Shown here one piece after another: positions 26,948 through 35,317 of a DNA stretch of 56,816 nt. Position numbers and translations under genes: made by a program. Below the pieces are notes generated by a model. That model ran no database searches and was not told where the DNA came from. It was given only the letters and a program-made list of their open reading frames with translations. How positions within the stretch are numbered: the first letter of the stretch is position 1; every line of letters begins with the position of its first letter. This DNA is from JANXVY01 sp040080145 (GTDB lineage Bacteria; Pseudomonadota; Alphaproteobacteria; Rhizobiales; Hyphomicrobiaceae), in contig JBEBJA010000219.1 in assembly GCA_040080145.1 (NCBI GenBank), positions 1 through 56,816 on the forward strand, read 5' to 3'.

Positions 26948-28791
26948 CGGTGGACGCAAACAACGAACCCGCGTCCGCGCCGTGCTCTGATCCCGGTGCG
27001 TGGCAGCCGTATGTGCTGCTTGACGACAACACCGGGTCGGGTGCGCCGTCGGCTCTGTATCGCGATGCGGTTGAGATCATTCAGGCTGACGAGCCGCACG
27101 AGGTGGCCGGCGCCTTGGCGCGGCTTGAAGCCGCCAGACAGCGCGGGCTTCATGCGGCGGGTTTCTTTGCCTATGAGTTGGGCTACGTTTTAGAACCCCG
27201 GCTTGCCCACCTCATGCCGGAAAAGCGGAAAGTCCCGCTGATATGGTTTGGCTTGTTCACAGCGCCCAACGTGATGGGCAGCGTTCAGGTCGAGGCATGG
27301 CTTGCCGCGCAGCCCCAACAGGCTTCACCCCGGCTGACGGACATTTCCCATTCATGGAGCGGGCCCCAGTACGAGGAGCGTTTTGCCAAGGTCGCCGAAT
27401 ACATCAAGGCGGGCGACATCTATCAAATGAACCTCACGTTCCGTGCGCGGTTCAAGCTCGAAGGTACGCCGCTCGCGCTCTATCGCGAGCTACGGCAGAA
27501 GCAGCGCGTCGCCTATGGCGGGATCATCGAAACGGGGCAGGTTACGATCCTGTCGGCATCGCCTGAACTGTTCATCGAGCAGGCGGGCCGAGTGGTTTCG
27601 ACGCGGCCCATGAAAGGAACGAGCCCGCGCGGGGCGAGTGAGGAGGCCGACGAGGAGGCCAAGCGCGTGCTGGCCAGCGATACCAAGCAGCGCGCCGAAA
27701 ACCTGATGATCGTCGATTTGATGCGCAACGACCTGGGGCGGATTTCCGACATCGGCAGCGTGCACGTGACCGACCTGTTCACCGTCGAGACGTTCAAGAC
27801 GCTGCATCAGATGACCTCGGGCGTGACGGCGACGGTCGTTACGGGCACGTCGCTGGCGCATTTGCTGGAGGCGATCTTTCCGCCCGGCTCGGTAACGGGC
27901 GCGCCTAAAATCCGCGCGATGGAGTTGATCGCCGGGTTGGAGGACAGTCCCCGCGGCGTGTATTGCGGGGCGATCGGGCGGATTTCACCGGATGGCCATT
28001 CGCTGTTCAACGTAGCAATCCGCACGCCCGTGTTTTTCCCGGACGGTCGCGGCGAAATGGGCATCGGCTCGGGCGTGGTCGCCGACAGCGGTGGTGTCGG
28101 GGAATATGCGGAGTGCTTACTCAAGATGAAATTCCTCACCGACAAAGTCCGCAAGTTCGAGCTCATCGAGACGCTGCTGTTTGATCCAACCGTTGGCGCA
28201 ACGGGGGCTTATTGGCTCTTGGATGGGCATATGGCACGGCTGCAAAGGTCGGCGGCGCACTTCGGGTTTAAGTGCGATCTGGTGCAGGCACGCGCGGCAC
28301 TAGCGCAAAAGGCTGCAGGCTCGCAGCATTTGCGGGTGCGGCTTCTGTTGTCGGAGGATGGCACAGTTACGGTTGCGGCAACGCCGATCGCCCTGCCTGT
28401 GCCTGGCGCTGAGATCCGATATGTGGTGTCGCCGACGCGCGTCGATAGCGCCGAACCGTTCCTGGCGCACAAGACGACAGAGCGCCAGCTTTATGATCGC
28501 GAGTGGCAGCATTTCCACGACACCGCAGGCGCTGACGAAGTTGTCTACCTCAACGAGCGGGGCGAACTTGCCGAGGGCAGCCGGACGACGATCTTCATCG
28601 AGCGCGACGGTGTGCTCCTAACACCGCCGTTGAATGCAGGCGCCTTGCCGGGCGTGTTGCGGGCGCAGCTCGTAGCGCAAGGCCGCGCCGTCGAACAGAC
28701 GTTGACGCTGGCGGACTTAGAGGCGGCCGAAGTCGTCTATCTGGGCAACAGCGTGCGCGGATTGCAGCGGGCAAAGCCGCTGATCGGATAG
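26944..28791 (+). CDS. pabB: Fused aminodeoxychorismate synthase I / aminodeoxychorismate lyase
   Basis: The 615-residue protein joins two folate enzymes that make p-aminobenzoate. The N-terminal chorismate-binding part (about 1-385) has GDIYQMNLTFRARF, MKGTSPRG, DLMRNDLGR and PGSVTGAPK. The C-terminal PabC-like class IV aminotransferase part (about 400-615) has LLDGHMARLQRSAAHFGF, the PLP lysine region AHKTTERQLYD, and EGSRTTIFIE. The fusion is common in alphaproteobacteria. It overlaps the GT39-like gene by four bases, an unrelated partner, so this may only be shared transcription. Confidence 0.92.
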   Translation: MTVDANNEPASAPCSDPGAWQPYVLLDDNTGSGAPSALYRDAVEIIQADEPHEVAGALARLEAARQRGLHAAGFFAYELGYVLEPRLAHLMPEKRKVPLIWFGLFTAPNVMGSVQVEAWLAAQPQQASPRLTDISHSWSGPQYEERFAKVAEYIKAGDIYQMNLTFRARFKLEGTPLALYRELRQKQRVAYGGIIETGQVTILSASPELFIEQAGRVVSTRPMKGTSPRGASEEADEEAKRVLASDTKQRAENLMIVDLMRNDLGRISDIGSVHVTDLFTVETFKTLHQMTSGVTATVVTGTSLAHLLEAIFPPGSVTGAPKIRAMELIAGLEDSPRGVYCGAIGRISPDGHSLFNVAIRTPVFFPDGRGEMGIGSGVVADSGGVGEYAECLLKMKFLTDKVRKFELIETLLFDPTVGATGAYWLLDGHMARLQRSAAHFGFKCDLVQARAALAQKAAGSQHLRVRLLLSEDGTVTVAATPIALPVPGAEIRYVVSPTRVDSAEPFLAHKTTERQLYDREWQHFHDTAGADEVVYLNERGELAEGSRTTIFIERDGVLLTPPLNAGALPGVLRAQLVAQGRAVEQTLTLADLEAAEVVYLGNSVRGLQRAKPLIG

Positions 28792-28877
28792 GCGGAGGAG
28801 CGGCGAGACCCGGGGCCTGGGCCTGGATTGCATCGCGAAAAAGCGCTGCAGGGCGCACGGGTGTTAAGGCGTGCGGA

Positions 28878-29108
28878 TTACCGCGCCTGGCCGGTGATAG
28901 CTGCGGGACCGGGGAGCGCGCTGGATAGCTTGTCGTCGGGTTTATTGAGCGACCAGAAGAGTTGAATCATGGCAGCAAGCGTCAGCGCCATCGCCACGCC
29001 TATTTCGCGCGAGGAGAGCCGGAGGCGGCGGGGAATATCGTCGCCTTCGCCGGTGTCGGAGAGGTCGCGATTGGCCGATGGGTGATGGATGTCGTCACGT
29101 TGGATCAT
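28878..29108 (-). CDS. Small single-pass membrane protein
   Basis: The 76-residue product has one hydrophobic stretch, VAMALTLAAMIQLFWSL (about 38-54), after an acidic, Arg-rich N-terminus. No family is recognised. Codon use looks like the neighbours. The ribosome binding site is weak. It runs against the flanking plus-strand genes and could be a real small protein or a chance frame. Confidence 0.45.
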   Translation of the reverse strand: MIQRDDIHHPSANRDLSDTGEGDDIPRRLRLSSREIGVAMALTLAAMIQLFWSLNKPDDKLSSALPGPAAITGQAR

Positions 29109-29382
29109 GCTCGTACTTTAGTTATGGAGATGTGACCGGGACCAGATTGCGCCATGCCGCGCGACCAAATTGCGCAGCTTTTTTGGATGCAGTGCAGCAA
29201 TCCGGCAGTTGAGTGCAGTGCTGCCATTTTCGCGAATTCCGGCAGGTGCGATTGGTTCAAGTGGCATACTGTCGAACGAACGCATTTTACGTCCCGTGCA
29301 GCGCCGAACTTGCTGGCTTGCGCGATCAAGAGTCCTGCGTGCATGGTCGCGGTCTCACGCCCTCACGCTGGATTACAGGCAA
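29109..29382. promoter_or_regulatory. Region upstream of the acyl ligase gene
   Basis: GCAGTGC is repeated near 29188 and 29215, with GCAGCA and TGCTGC forming a short inverted repeat between about 29193 and 29225. These could be regulatory sites. An upstream open frame covers this area, but it shows no family sequence before residue 72. Confidence 0.3.
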
Positions 29383-30960
29383 ATGGCTTATTCCGCTGCC
29401 GCTTCGCAGCTAACGATGTTTGACGCCCTGTTGAATGCGCGCAAGGCACATGGCGGACGCAAGGTCATTTTGCAGGACGCCGAAGGCGCGGCGATGACCT
29501 ACGACGCTCTGATTCTGGGCAGCCTTGTGCTGGGCCGCAAGCTGACCGCAATGATGCCAGGCAATGAGCCGGTCGCGCTGCTGCTTCCCAACGTACCGGC
29601 ACTGGTCGTCTCCCTTTTTGGGATGAATGCCTTCGGACGGACCATATCCATTTTGAATTACACGGCAGGGTCGCGCAATTTGGCGTCGGCGCTACGGACG
29701 GGGATGATCCAGCGAATCGTGACGTCGCGGCGGTTCATCGAAAAGGCCAATCTACAGGAGGTCGTGGACGTCCTCGCCAGTGTCGAGGTGAAACCTGGCC
29801 AGCGCGTCGAATTCATCTACTTGGAAGACGTTCGTGCAGCGGTGAACTGGCGCGATAAACTCGCCGGGGTCGTATCAGCAAAATGGGCTCGCAGCGTCCA
29901 TCGCAAGCATGGTGCAAAGCCCAGTGCCACAGCCGTACTACTGTTTACGTCGGGGACGGAAGGACTGCCGAAAGGGGTGGCGCTGACGAATGCGAATATC
30001 GTCTCAAACTCTGACCAGATTTTTGCCTGCGCGGATGGCCATTTTACGTCGGCCGATACCGTACTCAATCCGTTGCCGATGTTTCATTCGTTCGGGTTGA
30101 CGGCGGCAACACTGATGCCACTGTTCAACGGCCTGCAAGTGATCTTGTATCCAAGTCCACTGCATTACCGCGAAATCCCCAGGCTGATTGCCGCGAAAAA
30201 GCCGACGGTGCTGTTTGCGACCGATACCTTTCTTGCAGGCTGGGCCCGTGCCGCCAAGCCAGGCGATTTCGACAGCTTAAGGTATGCCGTGGCAGGTGCC
30301 GAGCGGGTCAAGGAGTCGACGCGCGAGCTGTGGGCCGGCACCAAAACCGTCATCCTGGAAGGATATGGCGCGACCGAATGTTCCCCGGTGATTGCCTGCA
30401 ACGTGCCGGGTGCGATGAAGGCTGGATCGGTGGGACGGGCGTTACCGGCCATCGAAACCAAGCTGGTGCCGGTCGAGGGCATCCATGACGGCGGCCAGCT
30501 GTTGGTGCGCGGACCGAATGTGATGGCGGGCTACATCATGGGCGAACTTCCCGGCATCGTTCAGCCGCCTCAGGCTGGATGGCACGATACCGGCGATATT
30601 GTCACGATCGACGATGGCTTCATCACGATCCGGGGGCGGGCCAAACGGTTTGCCAAGATCGCTGGTGAAATGGTGTCGATGGCAGCTGTCGAAAGCCTGG
30701 CATCGAGCGTGTGGCCCGATGCCAATCATGTCGTCGTGTCGTTGCCTGACCCCAAGAAAGGCGAACAGCTGATTCTGGTGACAGACAAACCAGATGCAGA
30801 AAAAGCGGTGTTGCTGGCGCATGCGCAGGAGCATGGATTCCCGGAATTATGGGTGCCACGCGCGATTTTAGTGGTGGGATCGATTCCTGTCCTTGGCTCT
30901 GGGAAAACAGACTTTACGGCGACGAACGAAATGGTCCGTCAGACACGGGCCATGCTGTAG
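29383..30960 (+). CDS. Stand-alone acyl-ACP/acyl-CoA synthetase (Aas C-domain type)
   Basis: The protein is an AMP-forming ligase that activates a fatty acid with ATP. I start at 29383 (MAYSAAASQLTMFDALLNAR), with AGG upstream, because the longer frame has no homology-like sequence. Motifs are LLFTSGTEGLPKGVALTN (phosphate loop), YGATECSPVIACN and HDTGDIVTIDDGFITIRGRAKRF. They resemble the synthetase half of Aas, which normally also has an acyltransferase domain. Here that half stands alone, 525 residues long. The acyltransferase partner is not nearby. Confidence 0.85.
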   Translation: MAYSAAASQLTMFDALLNARKAHGGRKVILQDAEGAAMTYDALILGSLVLGRKLTAMMPGNEPVALLLPNVPALVVSLFGMNAFGRTISILNYTAGSRNLASALRTGMIQRIVTSRRFIEKANLQEVVDVLASVEVKPGQRVEFIYLEDVRAAVNWRDKLAGVVSAKWARSVHRKHGAKPSATAVLLFTSGTEGLPKGVALTNANIVSNSDQIFACADGHFTSADTVLNPLPMFHSFGLTAATLMPLFNGLQVILYPSPLHYREIPRLIAAKKPTVLFATDTFLAGWARAAKPGDFDSLRYAVAGAERVKESTRELWAGTKTVILEGYGATECSPVIACNVPGAMKAGSVGRALPAIETKLVPVEGIHDGGQLLVRGPNVMAGYIMGELPGIVQPPQAGWHDTGDIVTIDDGFITIRGRAKRFAKIAGEMVSMAAVESLASSVWPDANHVVVSLPDPKKGEQLILVTDKPDAEKAVLLAHAQEHGFPELWVPRAILVVGSIPVLGSGKTDFTATNEMVRQTRAML

Positions 30961-31220
30961 TTTAGCGCTGTGCGCCTATGACTTTAAGCCCCAACGACAG
31001 ACACGACCGTTGCGTCCGGGACACGGCCCGCGCGTCTGCCGCGAGGAAGCCGCATGTGCGTCTTGACCCTGCCCAGGTTGCACGGCACGAGTGGGATCTG
31101 CGGGACAGGGAACGATTTGCTAACCATATGGTTTCAAATTGGCTGTCCGCTGACTTTGGCAGTCGAGATTGTTTTTGTGTTGCGTCCACGCCCCTAAATA
31201 TTCAAGCGACCAGGATAGCT

Positions 31221-31439
31221 ATGACGATTTCGCCATCGGAACCAGTGACGATCAGACCGCAGGCCGTTTCCCCATCGTGGGGATGGGCGTTGCGGCGCGC
31301 GGCGCTCGGTCTGGTGCTGATGGTTGCGATGACGACAGTCGCGGCCTACCTGGCGAATGCGTCGATTGAATTGTCGGCCGACCCAGCCCCAGCCAGTATT
31401 TCGATTGGGACACCAGCAGCCGCATTGCTGAAGAAATAG
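31221..31439 (+). CDS. Small membrane-anchored protein
   Basis: I place the start at 31221, preceded by AGGA eight bases away. The 72-residue product has one hydrophobic helix (AALGLVLMVAMTTVAAYLA, about 27-45) after an arginine pair, then an Ala/Pro/Ser-rich outward tail. It could be a signal-anchored small protein. No family is recognised. It precedes the GH114-like genes by 129 bases on the same strand and may belong with them. Confidence 0.5.
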   Translation: MTISPSEPVTIRPQAVSPSWGWALRRAALGLVLMVAMTTVAAYLANASIELSADPAPASISIGTPAAALLKK

Positions 31440-31568
31440 CCGTCTGACCAGCGGTATGACGGCTGCGCCATACTTTTGCTTAAGGGGCGCTGCACCATTT
31501 TGGGGGACTTTCTAGAGGTGCTGCTGAATCGGCTGTGAGACAGACGATTGAAGCAACACTTTCCCTGA

Positions 31569-32705
31569 ATGGAGCGTGTGATCCCGTTGCTGCCGTCTCA
31601 TTGCACCCTCGCATTTCCTGTCAGAACACTGTTTCGCGCTGTCGTGGGAAGCATTGCCGCGCTGACGTGCCTGTCAATGCCTGTGGGGTACGCCCAGGGC
31701 GTTTCCGGGGCCCAGTCGCGCTCAGGCACCCCCTCGATCGTCGAGCCTCCACGAGCGATTAAGCCACCCGCGGCACAGCAGGCCAAGCGGCCACCTGCAG
31801 CACCCCAGTTCAATGCCGAGGCAGCGCGAACGGCGCGCCTGTCGCGGATTAATGCGGTCAAGAGCTGGGGGTATCAGCTGGCGTCGCTATCGCTGGCCTC
31901 CGCGCAGTCGTCACCCTACGGCATGTTGATTGTCGACGCGACGACGGGCCTCGATACCGGCAAGCCGTTCACGCGCGATGAGGTCGAACGATTGAAGCGC
32001 GCGCCTGACGGCAGTCGGCGGTTGGTGATTTCATACCTGTCGGTCGGCGAGTCGGAGGACTACCGCGCCTATTACGACAAAGAATACGAGATTGAGGAAG
32101 CGCCCGACTGGATGATGAAGGAGAACCCGCAATGGAAGGGCAACCGCCTGATCCGGTTTTGCGAAAAGGGCTGGCAGAACACAATTCTGGGCGATGAGAA
32201 CGGCCGCAGCTTTTATGCCGACGAGCCGTCTCCACTATACCGGTTGCTCGAACTCGGCTTCGATGGCGTTTATCTGGACCGCGTCGACGTTTACGCGGAG
32301 ATCACCAAGGAGTGTCCAGACGGGGCCAACAAGATGGTCGATTTCGTGTCGCGGCTGGCAGCACATGCGCGCAAGCGCGATCCGGAATTCATCGTCATTT
32401 TGCAGAACGCCGAGGAGCTGCTGGCACATTCCAAAATGATCGACGCCATTGATGCCGTCGCCAAGGAAAGTGCGTTCTACGGTGCCGACATGAGTCAGAA
32501 CAAGAATCCCGCAGCCCAGGTGCGAGACGTTCTCGCCAACCTTCGGTTAGCCAAGTCGGCAGGGCGTGCCGTATTCGTAATCGACTATGTGAACGACCGT
32601 GCACGGAACGCAGATGCGGTCTCGCGCATTAAGGCTGAAGGGTTCGTGCCGTATATCGGGCCACGAAACCTTGACCGCCTTTGGCTACCGGGAGTGCAAT
32701 TTTGA
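31569..32705 (+). CDS. GH114-like protein 1 (secreted)
   Basis: The 378-residue protein matches the GH114/TM1410 fold, related to endo-alpha-1,4-polygalactosaminidases and to the hydrolase part of PelA. A signal peptide seems to end near PVGYAQG (about 40). The domain follows from SWGYQL, with YLSVGESEDYR (acidic pair after beta strand), GFDGVYLDRVDVY, VILQNAEELL and AVAKESAFYG. These residues recur in both neighbouring copies. The ribosome binding site is poor. The next gene begins one base after the stop, so they are translationally coupled. The substrate is unknown; a galactosamine-rich polysaccharide is the family guess. Confidence 0.82.
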   Translation: MERVIPLLPSHCTLAFPVRTLFRAVVGSIAALTCLSMPVGYAQGVSGAQSRSGTPSIVEPPRAIKPPAAQQAKRPPAAPQFNAEAARTARLSRINAVKSWGYQLASLSLASAQSSPYGMLIVDATTGLDTGKPFTRDEVERLKRAPDGSRRLVISYLSVGESEDYRAYYDKEYEIEEAPDWMMKENPQWKGNRLIRFCEKGWQNTILGDENGRSFYADEPSPLYRLLELGFDGVYLDRVDVYAEITKECPDGANKMVDFVSRLAAHARKRDPEFIVILQNAEELLAHSKMIDAIDAVAKESAFYGADMSQNKNPAAQVRDVLANLRLAKSAGRAVFVIDYVNDRARNADAVSRIKAEGFVPYIGPRNLDRLWLPGVQF

Positions 32706-32706
32706 C

Positions 32707-33783
32707 ATGAGCATCATGCGAGGGTTTTCGAATTCAGCATTCCTAACGGCGGCATTACTTGCAGGTCTGGTTTGTCCAGCATCGGCGAACGCCGTCGCCC
32801 CTAATGATGCTGCAGCAGAAGACGGCCTTGAAGTCCGCCGGTTTTTGATGGATCCGGTCAAATCCTGGGGCTATCAGCTCCAGCGCCTCGATGTTGCAGC
32901 GCTGGCAGCATCTCCGTTCGATCTGCTCGTGATTGACCACGCCCCTGACCGCGTTGACAGCGTTGAAATGCTGTTCCGGCGATCGCAGATCGACCAGATT
33001 AAAGTGAAGCCCGATGGTAGCCGGCGGGTTGTGCTGGCCTACATGTCAATCGGTGAAGCCGAGCACTATCGCTTTTACTGGGACGACAAATGGATGGAAA
33101 AGGGGTCGTGTCCCGTTTGGATGGGACCGGTCAATCCGCAGTGGGCCGGCAACTATCCTGTTCAGTACTGGGAGCCGCAGTGGCAATCGCTGATCTTTGG
33201 TCAGAGCGACAGCTACGTGGACCGGGTGCTCGACGCAGGCTTTGATGGGATATATCTGGACCGGGCAGACGTCTACGATCAATTCAAATCGCGTCCGGCG
33301 GCGCGGTCAGACATGGTTTCCTTTGTCGCCAAGATGATCGACCATGCGCGCCTTATTAAGCCCGAGGCCATCGTCGTGCTGCAAAATGCCGAGGAGCTAC
33401 TGAGGGATAAAGCGTTGCGGGCAAGGCTTGATGGTGCCGCGAAAGAAAGCCTGTACTTCAATGCAGACAAAGCCGGTGAGCCGATCCCGCTGGAAGAGCA
33501 GCAAGCCTCTGCCAGCGATCTTCAGCTTATGAAACGTGCCGGCGGCAAAGTCATGGTTGTCGAGTATTTGGATAGCGCAAAGCAGGCAGGCGTCGCCCGG
33601 CGCCGGGCAAAGCAGGACGGGTTCCTGGTCCATTTCACCGAACGTAACCTTGCCACCCTCAATTTGAACGGTCCCGATGCACCGCCCGTGCTGGCGAGCC
33701 TGTCCGCGTCATCCGCGTCACGGGAGCCCCGCACGGCAACGTCCAGCGACCCACAGATAGCTCGCACTGGCCCTTGCAGATAG
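32707..33783 (+). CDS. GH114-like protein 2 (secreted)
   Basis: I choose the ATG at 32707, directly after the stop of copy 1; a start at 32716 is also possible. A signal peptide (SAFLTAALLAGLVCPASANA) precedes the domain. The conserved elements are SWGYQL, YMSIGEAEHYR, GFDGIYLDRADVY, VVLQNAEELL and AAKESLYFN. The C-terminal 40 residues form a Ser/Ala/Pro tail absent from the others. The product is 358 residues. Copies 1 and 2 share the layout but are clearly diverged, so the duplication is not recent. Confidence 0.82.
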   Translation: MSIMRGFSNSAFLTAALLAGLVCPASANAVAPNDAAAEDGLEVRRFLMDPVKSWGYQLQRLDVAALAASPFDLLVIDHAPDRVDSVEMLFRRSQIDQIKVKPDGSRRVVLAYMSIGEAEHYRFYWDDKWMEKGSCPVWMGPVNPQWAGNYPVQYWEPQWQSLIFGQSDSYVDRVLDAGFDGIYLDRADVYDQFKSRPAARSDMVSFVAKMIDHARLIKPEAIVVLQNAEELLRDKALRARLDGAAKESLYFNADKAGEPIPLEEQQASASDLQLMKRAGGKVMVVEYLDSAKQAGVARRRAKQDGFLVHFTERNLATLNLNGPDAPPVLASLSASSASREPRTATSSDPQIARTGPCR

Positions 33784-33856
33784 CGCCAAACCACGTCACT
33801 GCTGGTTCAAACCAACAAACGCATGAACGCTGCTCGGGCGCTTGCTGTGTGCTCCA

Positions 33857-33882
33857 GCGCAGGTATCTCTGCGCAGGTTTTT
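33857..33882 (+). terminator. Terminator between GH114-like genes 2 and 3
   Basis: GCGCAG at 33857-33862 pairs with CTGCGC at 33869-33874 across a six-base loop, followed by AGG and TTTTT (33878-33882). A competing pairing, CTCCAGC at 33852-33858 with GCTGGAG at 33883-33889, would open this hairpin. Partial read-through or attenuation is possible. Confidence 0.5.
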
Positions 33883-33964
33883 GCTGGAGTTATCCCCGCC
33901 TAGATCAGCAGGGGTTAGGTTCCTCAAACGTGGTAGTTAAAGAACGGCTTAGGGCGCTGCGCTG

Positions 33965-35104
33965 ATGGAAAATTTCCTGCTGATTGTTATCGTCGTGGCC
34001 GCTATCGCGCTGGGCATTGTCCGGCGCAACAAGTCGGCTGGAGGTCGTGACCGCAAGCGCGACGAGCCCCAAACGCCTGTTTCTGAACGGTCAGCACCCG
34101 CCAAACGGACCCAATCAGAGGATGCTGCCGTGAGCAAACCCCGCCAAGCAAAGGCGAAGCCGCAGCCAGTTCCAGCCGAGCAATCCGCGCCGAGCCAACC
34201 CGGGGTTCCATCCGGGGAATTTGCACGGTCGGCGGTTGGAACGGGCCTTTTTGAAGGCGTGCGGGCCTGGGGTTATCAGTTGCAAAAAGTCAACATGAAG
34301 GACGTGGCGGCGTCGCCGTTCGATCTCATGGTAATCGACTATTCCAGGGACGGCTCCGACGAATTGGCGTTCACCCCTGGCGACATTGCCCGCATGAAAA
34401 TCAAGCCAGATGGTGGCCGCCGCCACGTGCTGGCGTATATGTCGATTGGGGAAGCGGAGAGCTACAGGTATTATTGGGATCCAGCCTGGAGCGCGCAAAA
34501 GCCGTCGTGGCTTCTGGATGAAAACCCCGACTGGAAAGAAAACTTCACCGTTTGCTTTTGGGAGCCTGGCTGGCAGGCGCAGTTCTGCGGCAACCCCACG
34601 GCCTATCTCGACAAGATCATGGCCGCTGGTTTCGATGGCGTTTATCTCGACAAGTGCGACGTGTTTGAAGATCTGCAGGAGCGCAACAAGAAGGTCGCAA
34701 GGTCGCGGCCCGACCTCGAGGGCGATATGGTCAACTTCATTTCCCGGTTGTCCCAATACGCCAAGGCGCGCAAGCCCATGTTCTCATTCGTGATGCAGAA
34801 CGCGGAAGTTCTGCTGGAGCATGAGCATTTGCGAGAAGCCATTGATGGCGTCGCCAAAGAATCGCTGCTGTTTGGATTGTCAGGGCCGGAAAAGCCCAAT
34901 CCCAAAGATGAAATTACGTTCGCCGCCCGCGCGCTCTCGTTGGCGCAAAGTGCTGGCCGGACGGTATTCGTCGTCGAATATTTGAACGATGCTGACAAGA
35001 TCCGATCGGCAACGGAAGCGCTTGACCGCTACGGCTTCATCTCGACGATCTCACCCAAAAACCGCAATCTCGCTCATTTGAACACCGATCCGGCAATCGT
35101 TTAG
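33965..35104 (+). CDS. GH114-like protein 3 (N-terminally membrane-anchored)
   Basis: The 379-residue protein opens with a membrane helix, MENFLLIVIVVAAIALGIV, directly followed by RRNK and a basic, Pro-rich linker to about residue 95. The GH114-like domain follows with AWGYQL, YMSIGEAESYR, GFDGVYLDKCDVF, VMQNAEVLL and VAKESLLFG. The positively charged flank after the helix predicts that the domain faces the cytoplasm, unlike copies 1 and 2, though such predictions can fail. It lies 181 bases from copy 2, behind a likely terminator, so it may have its own promoter. Confidence 0.8.
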   Translation: MENFLLIVIVVAAIALGIVRRNKSAGGRDRKRDEPQTPVSERSAPAKRTQSEDAAVSKPRQAKAKPQPVPAEQSAPSQPGVPSGEFARSAVGTGLFEGVRAWGYQLQKVNMKDVAASPFDLMVIDYSRDGSDELAFTPGDIARMKIKPDGGRRHVLAYMSIGEAESYRYYWDPAWSAQKPSWLLDENPDWKENFTVCFWEPGWQAQFCGNPTAYLDKIMAAGFDGVYLDKCDVFEDLQERNKKVARSRPDLEGDMVNFISRLSQYAKARKPMFSFVMQNAEVLLEHEHLREAIDGVAKESLLFGLSGPEKPNPKDEITFAARALSLAQSAGRTVFVVEYLNDADKIRSATEALDRYGFISTISPKNRNLAHLNTDPAIV

Positions 35105-35133
35105 AGTGTTGGCGCGGACTGCGCAAACAGCCA

Positions 35134-35263
35134 ATACCAAACCGCATAAGTACTGACGTGTGCGGTTTGGTATCCGCACGTGGGGTTGGTGGGGTGGCCA
35201 CGCGCAAAGCAAAGAGAATACCAGCCCGCAGGCTGTGAAAAGAAGAGTCAAAACGTCTGCGCG
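35134..35263. repeat. Composite dispersed repeat, copy B
   Basis: A perfect 13-bp stem pairs 35134-35146 with 35161-35173 (loop 14). After exactly 27 bases comes the 63-base block 35201-35263 that matches 15798-15860. Like copy A it lies between two convergent gene ends, here GH114-like gene 3 and the GATase-like gene. The short frames in it are probably not genes. Confidence 0.65.
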
Positions 35264-35317
35264 CTGGTACAAGTGTTGCAGACCCGATGCCTGGGTCTGG
35301 CCACAATTGGTGGCAGG

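Noticed and set aside
28878..35104. Integrated mobile element carrying the GH114-like genes
   Set aside because: No integrase, transposase, tRNA target or flanking direct repeats; base composition looks like the neighbours.
35037..35306. Short minus-strand frames containing GILFALRVATPP-like sequence
   Set aside because: They lie on the dispersed repeat; the same words recur at 15710-15870, which points to a repeat and not to a gene.
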